Part shown: positions 1 to 10,398 of the stretch, piece after piece
How the letters are laid out: each line of letters starts with the position of its first letter
How positions within the stretch are numbered: the stretch's first letter is position 1
NCBI RefSeq assembly: GCF_907165205.1
Contig: NC_058190.1
Span: 13,214,001 to 13,278,000, forward strand
Source: Coccinella septempunctata
Taxonomy: Eukaryota; Arthropoda; Insecta; Coleoptera; Coccinellidae
DNA: 64,000 nt
Direction of reading: 5' to 3'
Translations under genes and position numbers: made by a program
The notes under the pieces: generated by a model
What the model was told of the DNA's origin: nothing
The model's input: the letters and a program-made list of their open reading frames with translations, nothing else
Database searches by the model: none

Positions 1-749
1 CACCGCCGCCGCTACAAGTGAGGGATGATTGCTCGATCGAGTCGTTTGACTCATCACAAACTCTTCAGGAGATTCGTGCGGAGTTGCGACAAATTAGGGA
101 GCAGCAGGCGGTTCTTCTTCAGTCAGTCAATTTCTGCAGCGATAAAATATCTGATTTTGAAAGCCAGATTGCGAAACTGAATGATTGTGTCAAAAAGACC
201 GATCAAATTTCTAATGAAAATAAGAGGCTCCGATCTGATTTGGAGGCCCTGCAAGCCAAATTCAAGGATTTTGAACAAGTTTCTCGTATGAACAACATCG
301 AAATTCAGGGCATTCCTGAAAAGAAAGATGAAAATTTAATTCATGTAATTGAAAAAATTGGAGATTATATTGATTGCAGGGTGACTCCATCAATCATTGA
401 TTACACCCATAGGGTTCAAGCTTACCAAAATTCTCCAAACAAGACGAAAAATATAATAGTTAGATTTGTATCCCGGGGTGATAGAAATCGTTTTCTCCTT
501 GCAGCTAAGAAAAAGCGCATTACAAATGATTATTCACCGAAAATGACTTTGAATGGAGTCTCAGATGAGTTTTACATCAATGAACACTTGACACTAGCTA
601 ACAAAGTGTTATATAAGCAAGTGCGACTAGCCGCTAGAGAGAAGCAATATAAATATGTATGGGTTAAAAATGGAACTATTTTTTGTAGAAAGTCTGAGAC
701 ATCAAAGATAATGGTCATTAAGGATATCAACTCTATCGAGGGGATGTAA
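1..749 (+). CDS. LINE ORF1 protein, partial
   Basis: Nucleic-acid chaperone-type ORF1 of the LINE, open from the window edge to the TAA at 747-749. The visible part has a coiled-coil stretch (heptad-like, about positions 100-280) followed by the conserved block NNIEIQGIPEK and GDYID, the region shared with baculoviral FP25-like and LINE ORF1 proteins. The full ORF1 at 38125-39105 starts with a PHD-type zinc finger; the equivalent part here would lie upstream of base 1. It probably binds LINE RNA in the retrotransposition particle (family knowledge). Confidence 0.8.
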   Translation, partial: PPPLQVRDDCSIESFDSSQTLQEIRAELRQIREQQAVLLQSVNFCSDKISDFESQIAKLNDCVKKTDQISNENKRLRSDLEALQAKFKDFEQVSRMNNIEIQGIPEKKDENLIHVIEKIGDYIDCRVTPSIIDYTHRVQAYQNSPNKTKNIIVRFVSRGDRNRFLLAAKKKRITNDYSPKMTLNGVSDEFYINEHLTLANKVLYKQVRLAAREKQYKYVWVKNGTIFCRKSETSKIMVIKDINSIEGM

Positions 750-792
750 ATACCTTAAATATAATTCTTTCGTTTATTTGTTTGCTTTTTCG

Positions 793-3648
793 ATGGAGAA
801 GTTATTCATTTATGGACAAAACGTGAATGGTTTACGATCAAAGACTGAACAGTTTAGGTTGAATGCTCTGAATATTGGCGCTGACATTTTTCTTATTACC
901 GAAACGAATCTTTTTAGTGGTGTAGAGGATGCGGAGGTGTTCGATTTGTCGGAGTATAAAGTTTTTCGTAGGGACAGGGAGAGTACTGGTTGTGCGGAGG
1001 ACAAAAAATCGGGTGGTGGTGTGATGATTGCAGCTAAGAGTATCTTCAGTGTTCGGCGTCGAGAAGATTTTCAGAGTGAGGCTGAGGATGTATGGATCAC
1101 TATTTATGGTAATGGTGGTAGCTCAAGAATTCACATCTGCTGTGTATACCTACCCCCAAGGAATAACAAAGCGAGAGAATGTTTCACTTCCAAACTGCAG
1201 CAAATTATTGATTCAATTTCGGTCGATCCAATTGTTATTTTCGGAGATTTTAATTTTCCTACGATAGATTGGTCGGTCAGTGAGGGTGAAAACTTTTTAG
1301 TTCCTGCAAATGTTAACAATGATAATAATGCTTTGATTGATTTACTTTCGTTTGCTGAATTTAGTCAGTTCAATTTTGTTAAAAATGGGGATGGAAGAAT
1401 ATTAGATTTAGTTTTCTGCTCTAAGATTGAATTAAAAGACTTGACTGAAAGTGATAGTTGTTTGGTGGATCCTGATTACTATCATCCCCCTGTAGAATTT
1501 CACATAAAGAACACCATAAGTAGAAATCTTCGAGAATCTATCAGAAGTTTTTATAATTTCAAAAAAGGTGATTATGTTGCTCTCAATAAATTTTTTGATG
1601 GGTGTAACTGGATGAATGTTTTCAATAATCAATTTATCGATGAAGATGTATCTCTTTTTTACCAAATATTAGAAAGAGGAGCATATTTACATGTTCCTAA
1701 AGTGGAAATCAAGAATAGGAAATTTCCTTTCTATTTTTCTGCTGAAACTATAAAATTAATAAAGATGAAAAATCATTTGCATAAAAAATGGAAGATGTAT
1801 GGATTGATGTATTATTTCGAAAAATTTAGAATAATGAGAAAAAAAACTAAGGACTATATTTTCAGAGACTATCAAAAATATATTAAGGATTGTCAGGATG
1901 ATATAAAAGTTAACCCAAAAAATTTTTGGAAATATGTGAGGAGTTGTAAGGATGAAGGAGGTGTACCGAACCGGATGCATTTTGGTAACGATTCTGCCGA
2001 GGGTGGTCAGGATATATGTGATTTGTTTGCCTCATTTTTCAAAAGTGTTTATAAACCTTACTCTCAAAAATATCACCATCATAATGATATCGGTAGTAAT
2101 AATCTATTAATCTCGGTTGAATTCACTCCACAGGTAGTTTTGAATAAGATAAATTCACTTGATGCTAATAAAGGAGCAGGCTTTGATGGATATCCCTCAT
2201 ACTTTTTGAAAAATTGCGGTTCCAGTTCATGTTATCCACTGTCCATCATTTTTAATAAATCGATGCATTCTGGTACATTTCCGGATTCCTGGAAGACTTC
2301 GCTACTTGTACCTATTTATAAGAACTCTGGTGGTAAAAGTGCTGTTGAGAATTATCGTGGTATTAGCAAGTTGTCTATCTTTGCAAAATTGTTTGAGAGT
2401 CTTGTTTTAGATGTGTTGCTTCACTTTCTTAAATCGTCGATACTGGAGAATCAGCATGGCTTTTATACAGGTCGTGGTATTGAAACAAATTTGATAATTT
2501 ACACTGAATTTATCTCGCGAGCTATGGATAATCAGATTCAGGTGGATTCGCTGTACACCGATTTCAGTAAGGCTTTTGATAGGGTTGATCACAATTTACT
2601 TTTGTCTAAGCTTGCTGGGGTCGGTGTGCATGGGGATCTCCTTAGATGGTTCTCTTCCTACCTTTATAAAAGAACGCAATTAGTGACTGTCAGTGGATTC
2701 AGGTCAGCACCTTTCGTCGTTACATCCGGGGTGCCCCAAGGTTCTCATTTAGGACCCATACTTTTTTTATTATTCGTGAACGATATAGGTAGCTGTTTCA
2801 AACGTGTACGCTTTCTTCTTTACGCGGATGATTTAAAGATGTTCAGTGAGATTAGATCTGTAAGAGACTGTGTGGAGGTTCAGAGAGATCTTGATGCGTT
2901 TTCTGATTACTGTAGAACAAATGAATTAGATCTGAATGTGAATAAATGTATGTGCATATCATTTTCTAGAAGCCATGCAAACATTGATTTTCGGTATCGA
3001 TTGGTTGGTTGTGAGGTGAGGAGGGTGGGTCAGGTCAGAGATTTGGGTGTGATTTTCGACTCAAAAATGTCTTTCGGTGCTCACCTTGATACTCTCATTG
3101 CTTCTGCCAGTAGGTATTTGGGTTTCCTTTGCAGAATATGTAGGCATTTTAATAATGAGGCAGCTTTAAAAGCAATATATTTTGCTTTCATACACAGCAG
3201 AATCAATTTTGCCAGTATTATATGGAACCCTTATTATGCTGTGCACAAGCAAAGGTTAGAGAGATTGCAAAATAGATTTATTAGGTTTTTACATTTCAAA
3301 ATGACTGGTATTTATGTGACTACAGGTATTAGCCAATTAAGATCTCATTATCATATGGAACCATTGGAGCACCGAAGGATAAAATCGGATCTGATTTTCC
3401 TCTTCAAGATTATGAATAACTTTTATGATTCAACCGACTTGATTTCCATGATTCTTTATCACGTTCCTACTAGAACGTTTAGAAATAAGAAATTACTTTT
3501 TCATGGTAGATTCAATACGAACCTTGGCAGAAATTCACCTATTATGAGAATGTGCAACCTTTTTAATCAATATTGTAATAGTTTGGATCCATTTAATGTA
3601 AGTCTGAGATCATTTAAGTTGAGTATCCGAAGAATTTTCTTTCAATGA
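793..3648 (+). CDS. LINE ORF2: endonuclease / reverse transcriptase
   Basis: About 951 residues from the ATG at 793; the frame is open from 778 but has no earlier ATG. The N-terminal third is an apurinic-type endonuclease: GQNVNGLRSK, ITETNLF with the catalytic Glu, and GDFNFPTIDW. The SDHxP-like block reads DYYHPP, a departure from consensus. The middle is a reverse transcriptase with KGAGFDGYP, TDFSKAFDRVDH, SGVPQGSHLGP and the catalytic LLYADDLKMF. There is no RNase H domain, as usual for CR1-group LINEs. The ORF is intact, so this copy could be a source element if the off-window 5' end is complete. Confidence 0.9.
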   Translation: MEKLFIYGQNVNGLRSKTEQFRLNALNIGADIFLITETNLFSGVEDAEVFDLSEYKVFRRDRESTGCAEDKKSGGGVMIAAKSIFSVRRREDFQSEAEDVWITIYGNGGSSRIHICCVYLPPRNNKARECFTSKLQQIIDSISVDPIVIFGDFNFPTIDWSVSEGENFLVPANVNNDNNALIDLLSFAEFSQFNFVKNGDGRILDLVFCSKIELKDLTESDSCLVDPDYYHPPVEFHIKNTISRNLRESIRSFYNFKKGDYVALNKFFDGCNWMNVFNNQFIDEDVSLFYQILERGAYLHVPKVEIKNRKFPFYFSAETIKLIKMKNHLHKKWKMYGLMYYFEKFRIMRKKTKDYIFRDYQKYIKDCQDDIKVNPKNFWKYVRSCKDEGGVPNRMHFGNDSAEGGQDICDLFASFFKSVYKPYSQKYHHHNDIGSNNLLISVEFTPQVVLNKINSLDANKGAGFDGYPSYFLKNCGSSSCYPLSIIFNKSMHSGTFPDSWKTSLLVPIYKNSGGKSAVENYRGISKLSIFAKLFESLVLDVLLHFLKSSILENQHGFYTGRGIETNLIIYTEFISRAMDNQIQVDSLYTDFSKAFDRVDHNLLLSKLAGVGVHGDLLRWFSSYLYKRTQLVTVSGFRSAPFVVTSGVPQGSHLGPILFLLFVNDIGSCFKRVRFLLYADDLKMFSEIRSVRDCVEVQRDLDAFSDYCRTNELDLNVNKCMCISFSRSHANIDFRYRLVGCEVRRVGQVRDLGVIFDSKMSFGAHLDTLIASASRYLGFLCRICRHFNNEAALKAIYFAFIHSRINFASIIWNPYYAVHKQRLERLQNRFIRFLHFKMTGIYVTTGISQLRSHYHMEPLEHRRIKSDLIFLFKIMNNFYDSTDLISMILYHVPTRTFRNKKLLFHGRFNTNLGRNSPIMRMCNLFNQYCNSLDPFNVSLRSFKLSIRRIFFQ

Positions 3649-3776
3649 TTATTGTTTTGTTTCATGTTATTGAGCCACTTATATACACCATAGGATAGGA
3701 TATTGTTAAAAGTGTTTTTTGTTATGTATCAGAGGATACTTTTCTGGGAGTATTCCTGTTTGTATCCCAAATCAGA

Positions 3777-3777
3777 A

Positions 3778-3812
<35 letters not shown>

Positions 3813-3813
3813 A
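3777..3813 (+). repeat. (AATA)n 3' tail of LINE copy 1
   Basis: About nine AATA units directly follow the 3' UTR and mark the LINE 3' end. The same tail type ends the second CR1-like LINE at 43746-43765. Confidence 0.9.
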
Positions 3814-5923
3814 CTTTCAGGCGACAAAGCTACTGGACTAATCAATTTCCAATAGGCGTTTATCGATTTTAAATTCACAATAAACAAACTCAAATTGCAA
3901 CTGTAAAAATCGAATATCATAGTTCGAATGGAACTGAATCAGGACAGGAATAAGACTTGGGTTAACAATGTTTCAGAGGGCTATTCTGAAACATTGTTTC
4001 AATTAAGTTTATTACTTATACTACTAAAATTGAATTAGTTGATCACACAGATCAACACACCTTACCAGCTCTTTGTCGTTCAAAAGTAATTAGTTTTTCT
4101 GGTTGCAACCCTTGCAATTTTCTCAAGTTTTTGTAACTAGAACGAAGTTAGGTTGGCACTCACGAAATGTCGTTAATGTCATGACGCCGTTGCCACAACT
4201 AATATCAATTTTTATTACGAAAATTCGAAAATGCCGAAAGTAATTGAAAGAAGAGACAGGTTTTCAGGAAGTGCTATTTAGAATTCAGGTCCGCTCATTC
4301 AAATAGTTATACCCTGATATTTTAAAATCCACAATACGTCAGACGATAGCGAACATATTCAATGTAAGAGAATTTATATAATGTTTCATTTGAATCTAAA
4401 AGACTTATATTTCAGCTGAATATTTCCACAATCAGAAAGATTGTGAATGAAGAGTATAACAAAGAATTTCCTTCTATTGGAAGACCCAAAAAAGTGGTGG
4501 CATTTGAGAATTTTATTTTTGAGTGAATTAATGCGAAAAGTTTACTACAGGATTTTTGATAAATGTCATCGGAGAATAAGTTCCCTAAAATGGATTGTTC
4601 TATTTTTCATTTGACTTGTCCTATACAATGTAAATATCTTAAGGTACTAATAAATACCTAATTATTATAATTACATCATTGTATTGAGATGAATAGCCAC
4701 AAATACGCGCAAGTTGCCCTGTTACTTGTTTATTCATGTGAAATTTTTGTTCAACGGTGAAGTTGCATCTTAACTTGGAACTTCCTTCAACTCCTTTTAC
4801 TTATATTGATGCAAGATGATTTTTGTTGAAGAATTCAACATTCTTGTAATTATCTGTTAATTCCTTCGGGAGATACCCATTCCCAACCACTGCATCATAT
4901 GCATTTCATCTTCGGGTTAATATTTTTGAAATCTACAAATGATGTAAGCCAAAGAAGATAACGAACATTAACTCTCCTCAAGCTAGTGCATATTATGATA
5001 TTATACTGATCTCTTGTATTTTCCATGCAAATAACTGGATTTGGTATGCCTTAAATCAGTTTGTATAAACTTCAATTATGTTCGTCACATATTTTCCGAA
5101 GAGATTCGACATTGTGATAAAATACGTATTAACAGAAACTTTTACGTAGAACGGGCAACATAGCGTTGATTTAAAACCCAAAAATGTTTTGACAAGCTTC
5201 ATAACCCCACATTTTCGTACTATACAGAGTGAAATGTGTCAAATTTCCATGGCCAACCGACTGCTAAAATAAAGTTGAATGAAGTATAGTTTGCGAAATG
5301 AAATAAATAATATCAGTTTTGGGATACCCTGTATATAATAGAATAAATGAAGAGGATTTTTGTTGTTGTTTTATGCCTTTTTTATTGAATTTATATCGGC
5401 TGTGTGTACCTTTCGATCTCAAGTTGTTGTTAATTTCAATTTTCACATTGTGAGAGGTAATGATCTCGTTTTGGTTTTTGTTTGTTCAAAATTAGTATAG
5501 CAAATAAATAAATGAATAACTTAAAGGAAACCAAACACTGCAAATAATTTTCATCTCAATTATTTTGGGAACTGGATTATAATTGGAATTTCGAAGAATA
5601 ATCAAATCAAAAAAATCGTTATACTGAAGGCACATTATATTAAGGCTACGATTCATTATCATCGACTAATTTGAATTAATAGCTTATTTTCACGATGTTT
5701 ATTAAAAAACTCAATATAAATATTGATCTGTTGAGTGATGGAATATTATTCTCTGTTCAAATTCGACACTGAACAAGGATCAATGCGATTAATTTCCGAA
5801 TTGAAATTCATCGTCATTTTTCTTTGTAGTTTTTTCATTTTCACTCTAAACTCCAAAATTGATGCTATCCTATTTAAATAGAAAGTAGAATAGAAAGTAT
5901 GATCATAAGATCGAAATACTCAC
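3814..5923. other. AT-rich non-coding sequence, no gene recognised
   Basis: Expected to lie inside or just 3' of the acyltransferase gene. I looked on the minus strand for the missing last exon and found no convincing candidate. Short pieces near 5216-5335 resemble the ACAGGGTG-type ends of small DNA transposons, but no complete element could be delimited. Confidence 0.5.
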
Positions 5924-6066
5924 AAAAAGATATCTGTCGACGTAAATTGGATACATCAATGAGGAAGCTCTGATTCTCAAGATGAGTACATGGATCAGGT
6001 AAGCAGAATAAGTCAGTCTGCCTAGCACCACAAAAGGAGTCCAACTGCAAATTCGATGACAGAGTC
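5924..6066 (-). CDS. Acyltransferase-3 (NRF-6-like) gene, penultimate-type exon
   Basis: 143-bp exon. The acceptor TTTTTTATAG ends at 6067 and the donor GTGAGT starts at 5923. It encodes a block ending the acyltransferase-3 fold: SWTPFVVLGRLTYSAYLIH, the family's conserved WxPFxxLxRLTYxAYLxH signature, in a hydrophobic segment. The first two bases complete a codon begun by the last base of the exon at 23621-23810 (C + GA = Arg), so the junction is in frame across a 17.6-kb intron. The terminal exon that should encode the last transmembrane helices was not found. Confidence 0.85.
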
Positions 6067-6173
6067 CTATAAAAAACGGAATAAAAGCGTGAAGTTTCTG
6101 GTCAAACAATCCAGAATTGGTGTTGCATAGCTTTATTGTGAAGGAAGTTCTGCCAGGAACTCGCAATTGACTA

Positions 6174-7671
6174 TAGTTGAGGAGCCGAAGAGGGAAATTC
6201 GGGATTTACTCGACCGTGTCAGATTAATATAAGGGGACATACCTTGGAACCTGTAGAGTACCTTTACCAAAAATTAGACCTGTATATAGGGGGAATTGTC
6301 TAGGACAGCCTGTCAGAATTGTAAAAAAAAAAGATCATTGTACATACTCGAGCGTGTCAGATTAAGATATATGTGGTATGTTGAAAAGTATATATTCTCT
6401 TAATCTGACCATTTAAGCGTGTCGAAAATGTGTAGGAGGGCGCCAAAGTTACGAAAAAAAAAACGTCACATGTACATTCTCGAGCGTTGTGGCGTTTTTC
6501 CTTTTTTTGAAGCTAATGATTCGAGAATAACGGAAAAAATATAATCTGACAATGTTAGCAAGCCGAAAAAATAATAATTGGCCATAAAGGTCACAAAAAT
6601 CAGTTTTTTTTGAATTATCTCCTCTCCTGAGCTTCAAATCTTTTTCACATTTATTATGAAAGTTGTAGAGCATAACATAATCTACAAATTTCGTCTTGAG
6701 CAATTTTTTTTATTTTGAAACGTTTTTGAGATATATGGCGATTAATGCGAGGTGTTTAGCGATACATTGAAGCGAAAATTCACTCATTGGAAAAAAGTCA
6801 CATTCTAAGGTTCAGTCAGAGACAACAATAAAATTTTCGTGACTAATTTCGAAATTGTCATCATAGAAATACCTTGTCATTTTGACAATCGGATTAATGT
6901 AGATTAGACTGAGATTCTACATTGACCTTGCCCTTTCGCATGTGTGGCTAAGCTCTTCACCCTTATCGCCCTCTAACTCGAGAATGGTTAAGAGTATGTA
7001 AAATTGCTTTAGACAAAAGTTGTGTAGAATTTTATTAACTACAACCTACAACTTTCATAATGTATACGAAAACGATAAGAGGCAGAGGCAGAGGAATATT
7101 CGAAAAAAAATCATTTTTATCATATTCACAGTGTCAGATTAGGGAAACCCCCCCGGATTAGTGTCAGATTAATGGCACAACACCGAGATTAACCATCTGT
7201 ATGAAAATCTGACACGCTCGAGTATGTACAAGTAACAGTTTTTTTTTTACATTTTCAAAGGACTGCTGTGACCTTTAGTCACGTCCAAATTGTCAGTCCC
7301 TTGAAGAGTAGCTTCCTTTGGGTCCAATTAACATATCCTCCAAAAATCTGACACGCTGGAAATTCTGGATTTTTTTTTTACCATTTTCAACTCTTCCGTA
7401 CGGCCAGTCCCACCGCGCAAACTGTCAGATAAGCATGAATTAATTATCAAAGACACGTAGGGCATATACAGTATCTTAATCTGACACGCTAGACTATGTA
7501 CACCTGACGATTGTTTTTTACATCTTTGAGATCCTGCAGACGCTTTCCCCACCGCTGAAAGTGCATACATCATAGAACCTTTTATTCTTTCTGCCATCTA
7601 ATCTTCAAAATCCACAAGGTCTCCACGAAGCACGAGTAAATCCCGATTTAGCATCGTCGGCTCCCCAACTA
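6174..7671. mobile_element. 1.5-kb terminal-inverted-repeat element, copy 1
   Basis: Ends are TAGTTGAGGAGCCGA at the left and TCGGCTCCCCAACTA at the right, flanked by the 3-bp direct repeat CTA (6171-6173 and 7672-7674). It has no coding capacity. The interior carries many degenerate, often inverted copies of an ATCTGACACGCTCGAGTATG motif. A second copy in inverse orientation lies at 20155-22630, and the right two-thirds of this copy is duplicated at 17380-18326. The superfamily is not recognised. Confidence 0.7.
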
Positions 7672-7814
7672 CTAAGAGGCAGCAGTTTGTTAGATGCCAT
7701 TGAGCTCTCGAACATGAAATGAATTGGATGGAACACGCATAGATAGAGATCTTGAATGAGTCCCGAATTTGTCTGCATGAGTCTAATAGGCGAGTGTTGG
7801 TGTGACGAATACGG

Positions 7815-9461
7815 TGTAACGTGGTTTACTCGGAGGAAACTTTAATCTCGAGCGCCAGCTATTCTTTTCAATAGGAAGAATAGCAAACCTACCAGAGTAG
7901 CTGCTAGCCGGAGACAGCGCTCACTGTTATCTAGGGCGGTAGCGATAACGAAGAAGTCAAAATCAAATTGTGTAAAAGTTTATTCACACCTTCGGAAACT
8001 AATTAGATGTACAAGTGAGATATGTCTAGGTACGAACTATGAGCGATTCTATAAGCGAACATACATTCGGGAAATCTTATCCGGTCACGAGCACTTTATG
8101 AAATTTATACCGGGTGTAGGGAAAAATTAACGGTTCAATAAAAATGGGCCAACCAGAACTGAGGAATGCTAAGGACTTGCTATACGGTATCGGTATGTAG
8201 TTGTATTTCTCCGGAAATGAAACACAATAAGGGCGGATCTGTTCGAGACTTTTATTCGCTGCCCCAAGGGTTATAACACGCCATGACTGACAGCGAAGAA
8301 AATGTCTATTTTTAACGCAACTACGGGATTTCACTGACTACGTGCGGTATCTCTTATTCTCTGCCCCAAGGGTTATAGCACGCCATGACTGACAGAAAAG
8401 AAGAGATTTCGGATTTAACACTTATGACGCGGAACGCGGACAGGGGGGTTGACGGAACTTTCCCTTCAGTACCCCAAGGGCTAGGGCGGATCTGTTCGAG
8501 ACTTTTATTCGCTGCCCCAAGGGTTAACACGCCATGACTGACAGCGAAGAAAATGTCTATTTTTAGTGCAACTACGGGATTTCACTGACTACGTGCGGTA
8601 TCTCTTATTCTCTGCCCCAAGGGTTATAACACGCCATGATTGACAGAAAAGAAGAGATTTCGGATTTAACACTTATGACGCGGAACGCGGACAGGGGGGT
8701 TGACGGAACTTTCCCTTCAGTACCCCAAGGGTTAACACGCCATGACTGATAGCGAAGGGAAAAGTCAGACTCGCGAAACAGGGTGAAGAACGATAAAATA
8801 CAACAGAAAACGATACAGTACAGCAGTGTCAAAGTTAAGGAAGTAACGGCGTAGGTCTAACAAAGAAACTGAACGGTACAGACGGGGACCTACCTCCTTT
8901 GTTTCAAGCACTCGAAACTCAAAGGATTTAAAAGAAAAACTAAAAAAATTAACTCTAAGCACTGATGCAAACACAAAATGATTATTCTGCAACGGCGAAA
9001 GAAATACCGAAAATTAACTGAATCTATAACAGAAGTCACCACGTTAGAAAGCGAAAAATCGAAAATACTGAAGCGAAGTGAAAGAACTGAAGTAAAATTC
9101 AAAAGTCGAAAAGTCAGCCGAAGAACTGAAGTAACAGTCGAAAAGTGACCGTCGCGGGGGGGAAATTTGCTTTTATAGGCATATCCCCTCTCACGGTAAA
9201 AATCTGAAAATTCCAGAATGCGACAAGAATGAAAAACGTCGTCAGCTCCGGTTTATCGCATATCAACAGATGAAAAACGTCGAAATCTTCAGCGGCATGT
9301 AAGAAAAACAACGTGAAATACAGATAAGCGGTTTTTTACATTTACTCTGCCTATCGGAATGAACGTACGGAATTAAAATATTTTCAAAGACGGAAATTTA
9401 AAACGAAAGAAATGCACTAAGATGAACTCCAATTTTCCTCAGAAAACTGGACTTCATCACA
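7815..9461 (-). repeat. 3' LTR of copy A (1647 bp)
   Basis: TG...CA termini. It matches 18472-20111 almost base for base, apart from an 18-bp indel near 8170-8190 and scattered substitutions. The polypurine tract lies immediately beyond 9461 on the minus strand. Short ORFs in this stretch are not supported as genes. Confidence 0.9.
8232..8735. repeat. ~250-bp tandem duplication inside the LTR
   Basis: Five copies of a core CCCCAAGGGTTA...CATGACTGACAG start near 8262, 8363, 8472, 8513 and 8613, with a sixth near 8722, giving a period of about 250 bp. The same arrangement is in all four LTRs, with different copy details in copy B. On the minus strand the unit contains GCGAATAAAAG, a possible poly(A) signal repeated with the unit. 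It is probably U3/R regulatory sequence (inference). Confidence 0.7.
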
Positions 9462-9565
9462 CCCTCTTCAGCTCGGAAGAAATTAACTTACGATGAAATA
9501 GTGAGTTTAATTTCACGATTCTATCTACCCCTAGAAATAATGACCTTACTTTCGCGCGCGCCACC

Positions 9566-9571
9566 TATATA
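9566..9571 (+). promoter_or_regulatory. TATA box candidate for the antisense ORF
   Basis: TATATA lies 53 bases upstream of the ATG at 9619, after a GC-rich CGCGCGCGCC run. The same CGCGCGCGCCACCTATATA arrangement is kept in copy B (TATATA at 51017-51022). No transcription evidence is available. Confidence 0.4.
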
Positions 9572-9618
9572 CTCGTGACCAGTTCACAACTCAATCAAGT
9601 ACTTATTCCTCTCTATGG

Positions 9619-10152
9619 TTGGTAGTTCCAATGCGCACGCAGAAACGTCAGCGTCAGTCATTTCGGCGCAGGTCTCCGCCATCTTGTCAAAGAACTTTGT
9701 TCAGCGTTTTCGTGCGTGGATGTGCTGTTATTATAGTGGAAAATCCTCCTTCTCCATGTGGAAATCCATCTTTATCGCTGGTCGGAAACGTGCCATGCTT
9801 CATCCCTCCGGTGAGTACCTAATTTAACTGTGTTTGGCGGGTGTTTGAATTCCATCGTGGTTTTGTAGGTTATTCAGGATTCGTGGGAGCTGCAACAGGT
9901 GGAAGACCTCCGGTACGTGGGGCTCAATGGACTGAATGGACCGGTTCACCCCTTTCGACCTGGCTATACGGATGTTGGGACTCTCGGAGCCGGCAGGAGA
10001 CTCGCAGGTGGGTAATTTCTAACAATAAATTCTCCGATCTTCATCGTTCCTCGTGGTCCACTTTTCTTCTTGGAATGGTTTTCCTCTGCTTTCTGTTTTC
10101 AGGTAGACGGTGTTTTCTTCAGGTAGACAGTGTTAAATTGACGGTACAATAA
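9619..10152 (+). CDS. Antisense, two-intron ORF in the LTR element (predicted spliced, ~126 aa)
   Basis: On the strand opposite gag-pol there are two well-formed introns: 9811-9868 (GTGAGT...TTTTGTAG) and 10008-10102 (GTGGGT...TTTTCAG). Joining 9619-9810, 9869-10007 and 10103-10152 gives one open frame to TAA. The N-terminus is Arg-rich (MRTQKRQRQSFRRR), and exon 2 begins with a Leu-containing stretch (SWELQQVEDLRYVGL). A second frame from the ATG at 9615 is also open through both exons, so the frame is not settled. Copy B keeps all splice sites but has a 1-base deletion in exon 1. Function is unknown; an Arg-rich basic region followed by a Leu-rich stretch is only reminiscent of small retroviral regulatory proteins. 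Confidence 0.45.
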
Positions 10153-10236
10153 TTTCGGTTCGGTTCAGAATAGAAATTGGTTAGATCTATTGGATTAATA
10201 GACGGATATACTCAGTTGCAATGTGAAACAGTATCC

Positions 10237-10242
10237 TTTATT
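10237..10242 (-). terminator. AATAAA downstream of the kinase/zinc-knuckle ORFs
   Basis: A canonical poly(A) signal on the minus strand about 160 bases after the zinc-knuckle ORF stop. It is conserved in copy B (51702-51707). It lies upstream of the 3' LTR, so it could end subgenomic accessory transcripts, or prematurely end genomic RNA. Confidence 0.45.
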
Positions 10243-10398
10243 GGTATTCCTTACATGAATAACAGATTTTTCAGACAGTTTTAACAGGTTTGATGCATGT
10301 TGAACGGATGAAAATCTGTAGATACAATATTTCGGTCAACGGTGGTGCATGTACGGAATTTGAACGGAATTGTTACGGTGTAATCGGTTATAACTAGG

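Larger units (their letters stand above)
1..3813 (+). mobile_element. CR1/Daphne-like LINE, copy 1 (5' end off window)
   Basis: A two-ORF non-LTR retrotransposon: a coiled-coil ORF1, a 43-base gap, then an endonuclease/reverse transcriptase ORF2, a short 3' UTR (3649-3776) and a tetranucleotide-repeat tail. ORF2 is fully open and ORF1 is open to the window edge, so the copy looks young. Clade assignment (CR1 group, Daphne-like) is inferred from the ORF1 type and the microsatellite tail and is not certain. A related but distinct LINE lies at 37939-43765. Confidence 0.85.

Noticed and set aside
5216..5335. Possible small DNA transposon with ACAGRGTG-type ends
   Set aside because: The two ends match each other only weakly and no target duplication is visible.
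5560..5610. Possible last acyltransferase exon (minus-strand FEIP)
   Set aside because: No acceptor site, a stop just upstream, and the following residues do not fit the family C-terminus.
8077..9311. Minus-strand ORFs of 65-85 codons inside the LTRs, repeated in all four LTRs
   Set aside because: They recur only because the LTRs are repeated; they overlap each other in several frames, show no recognisable domain and cross the tandem units.
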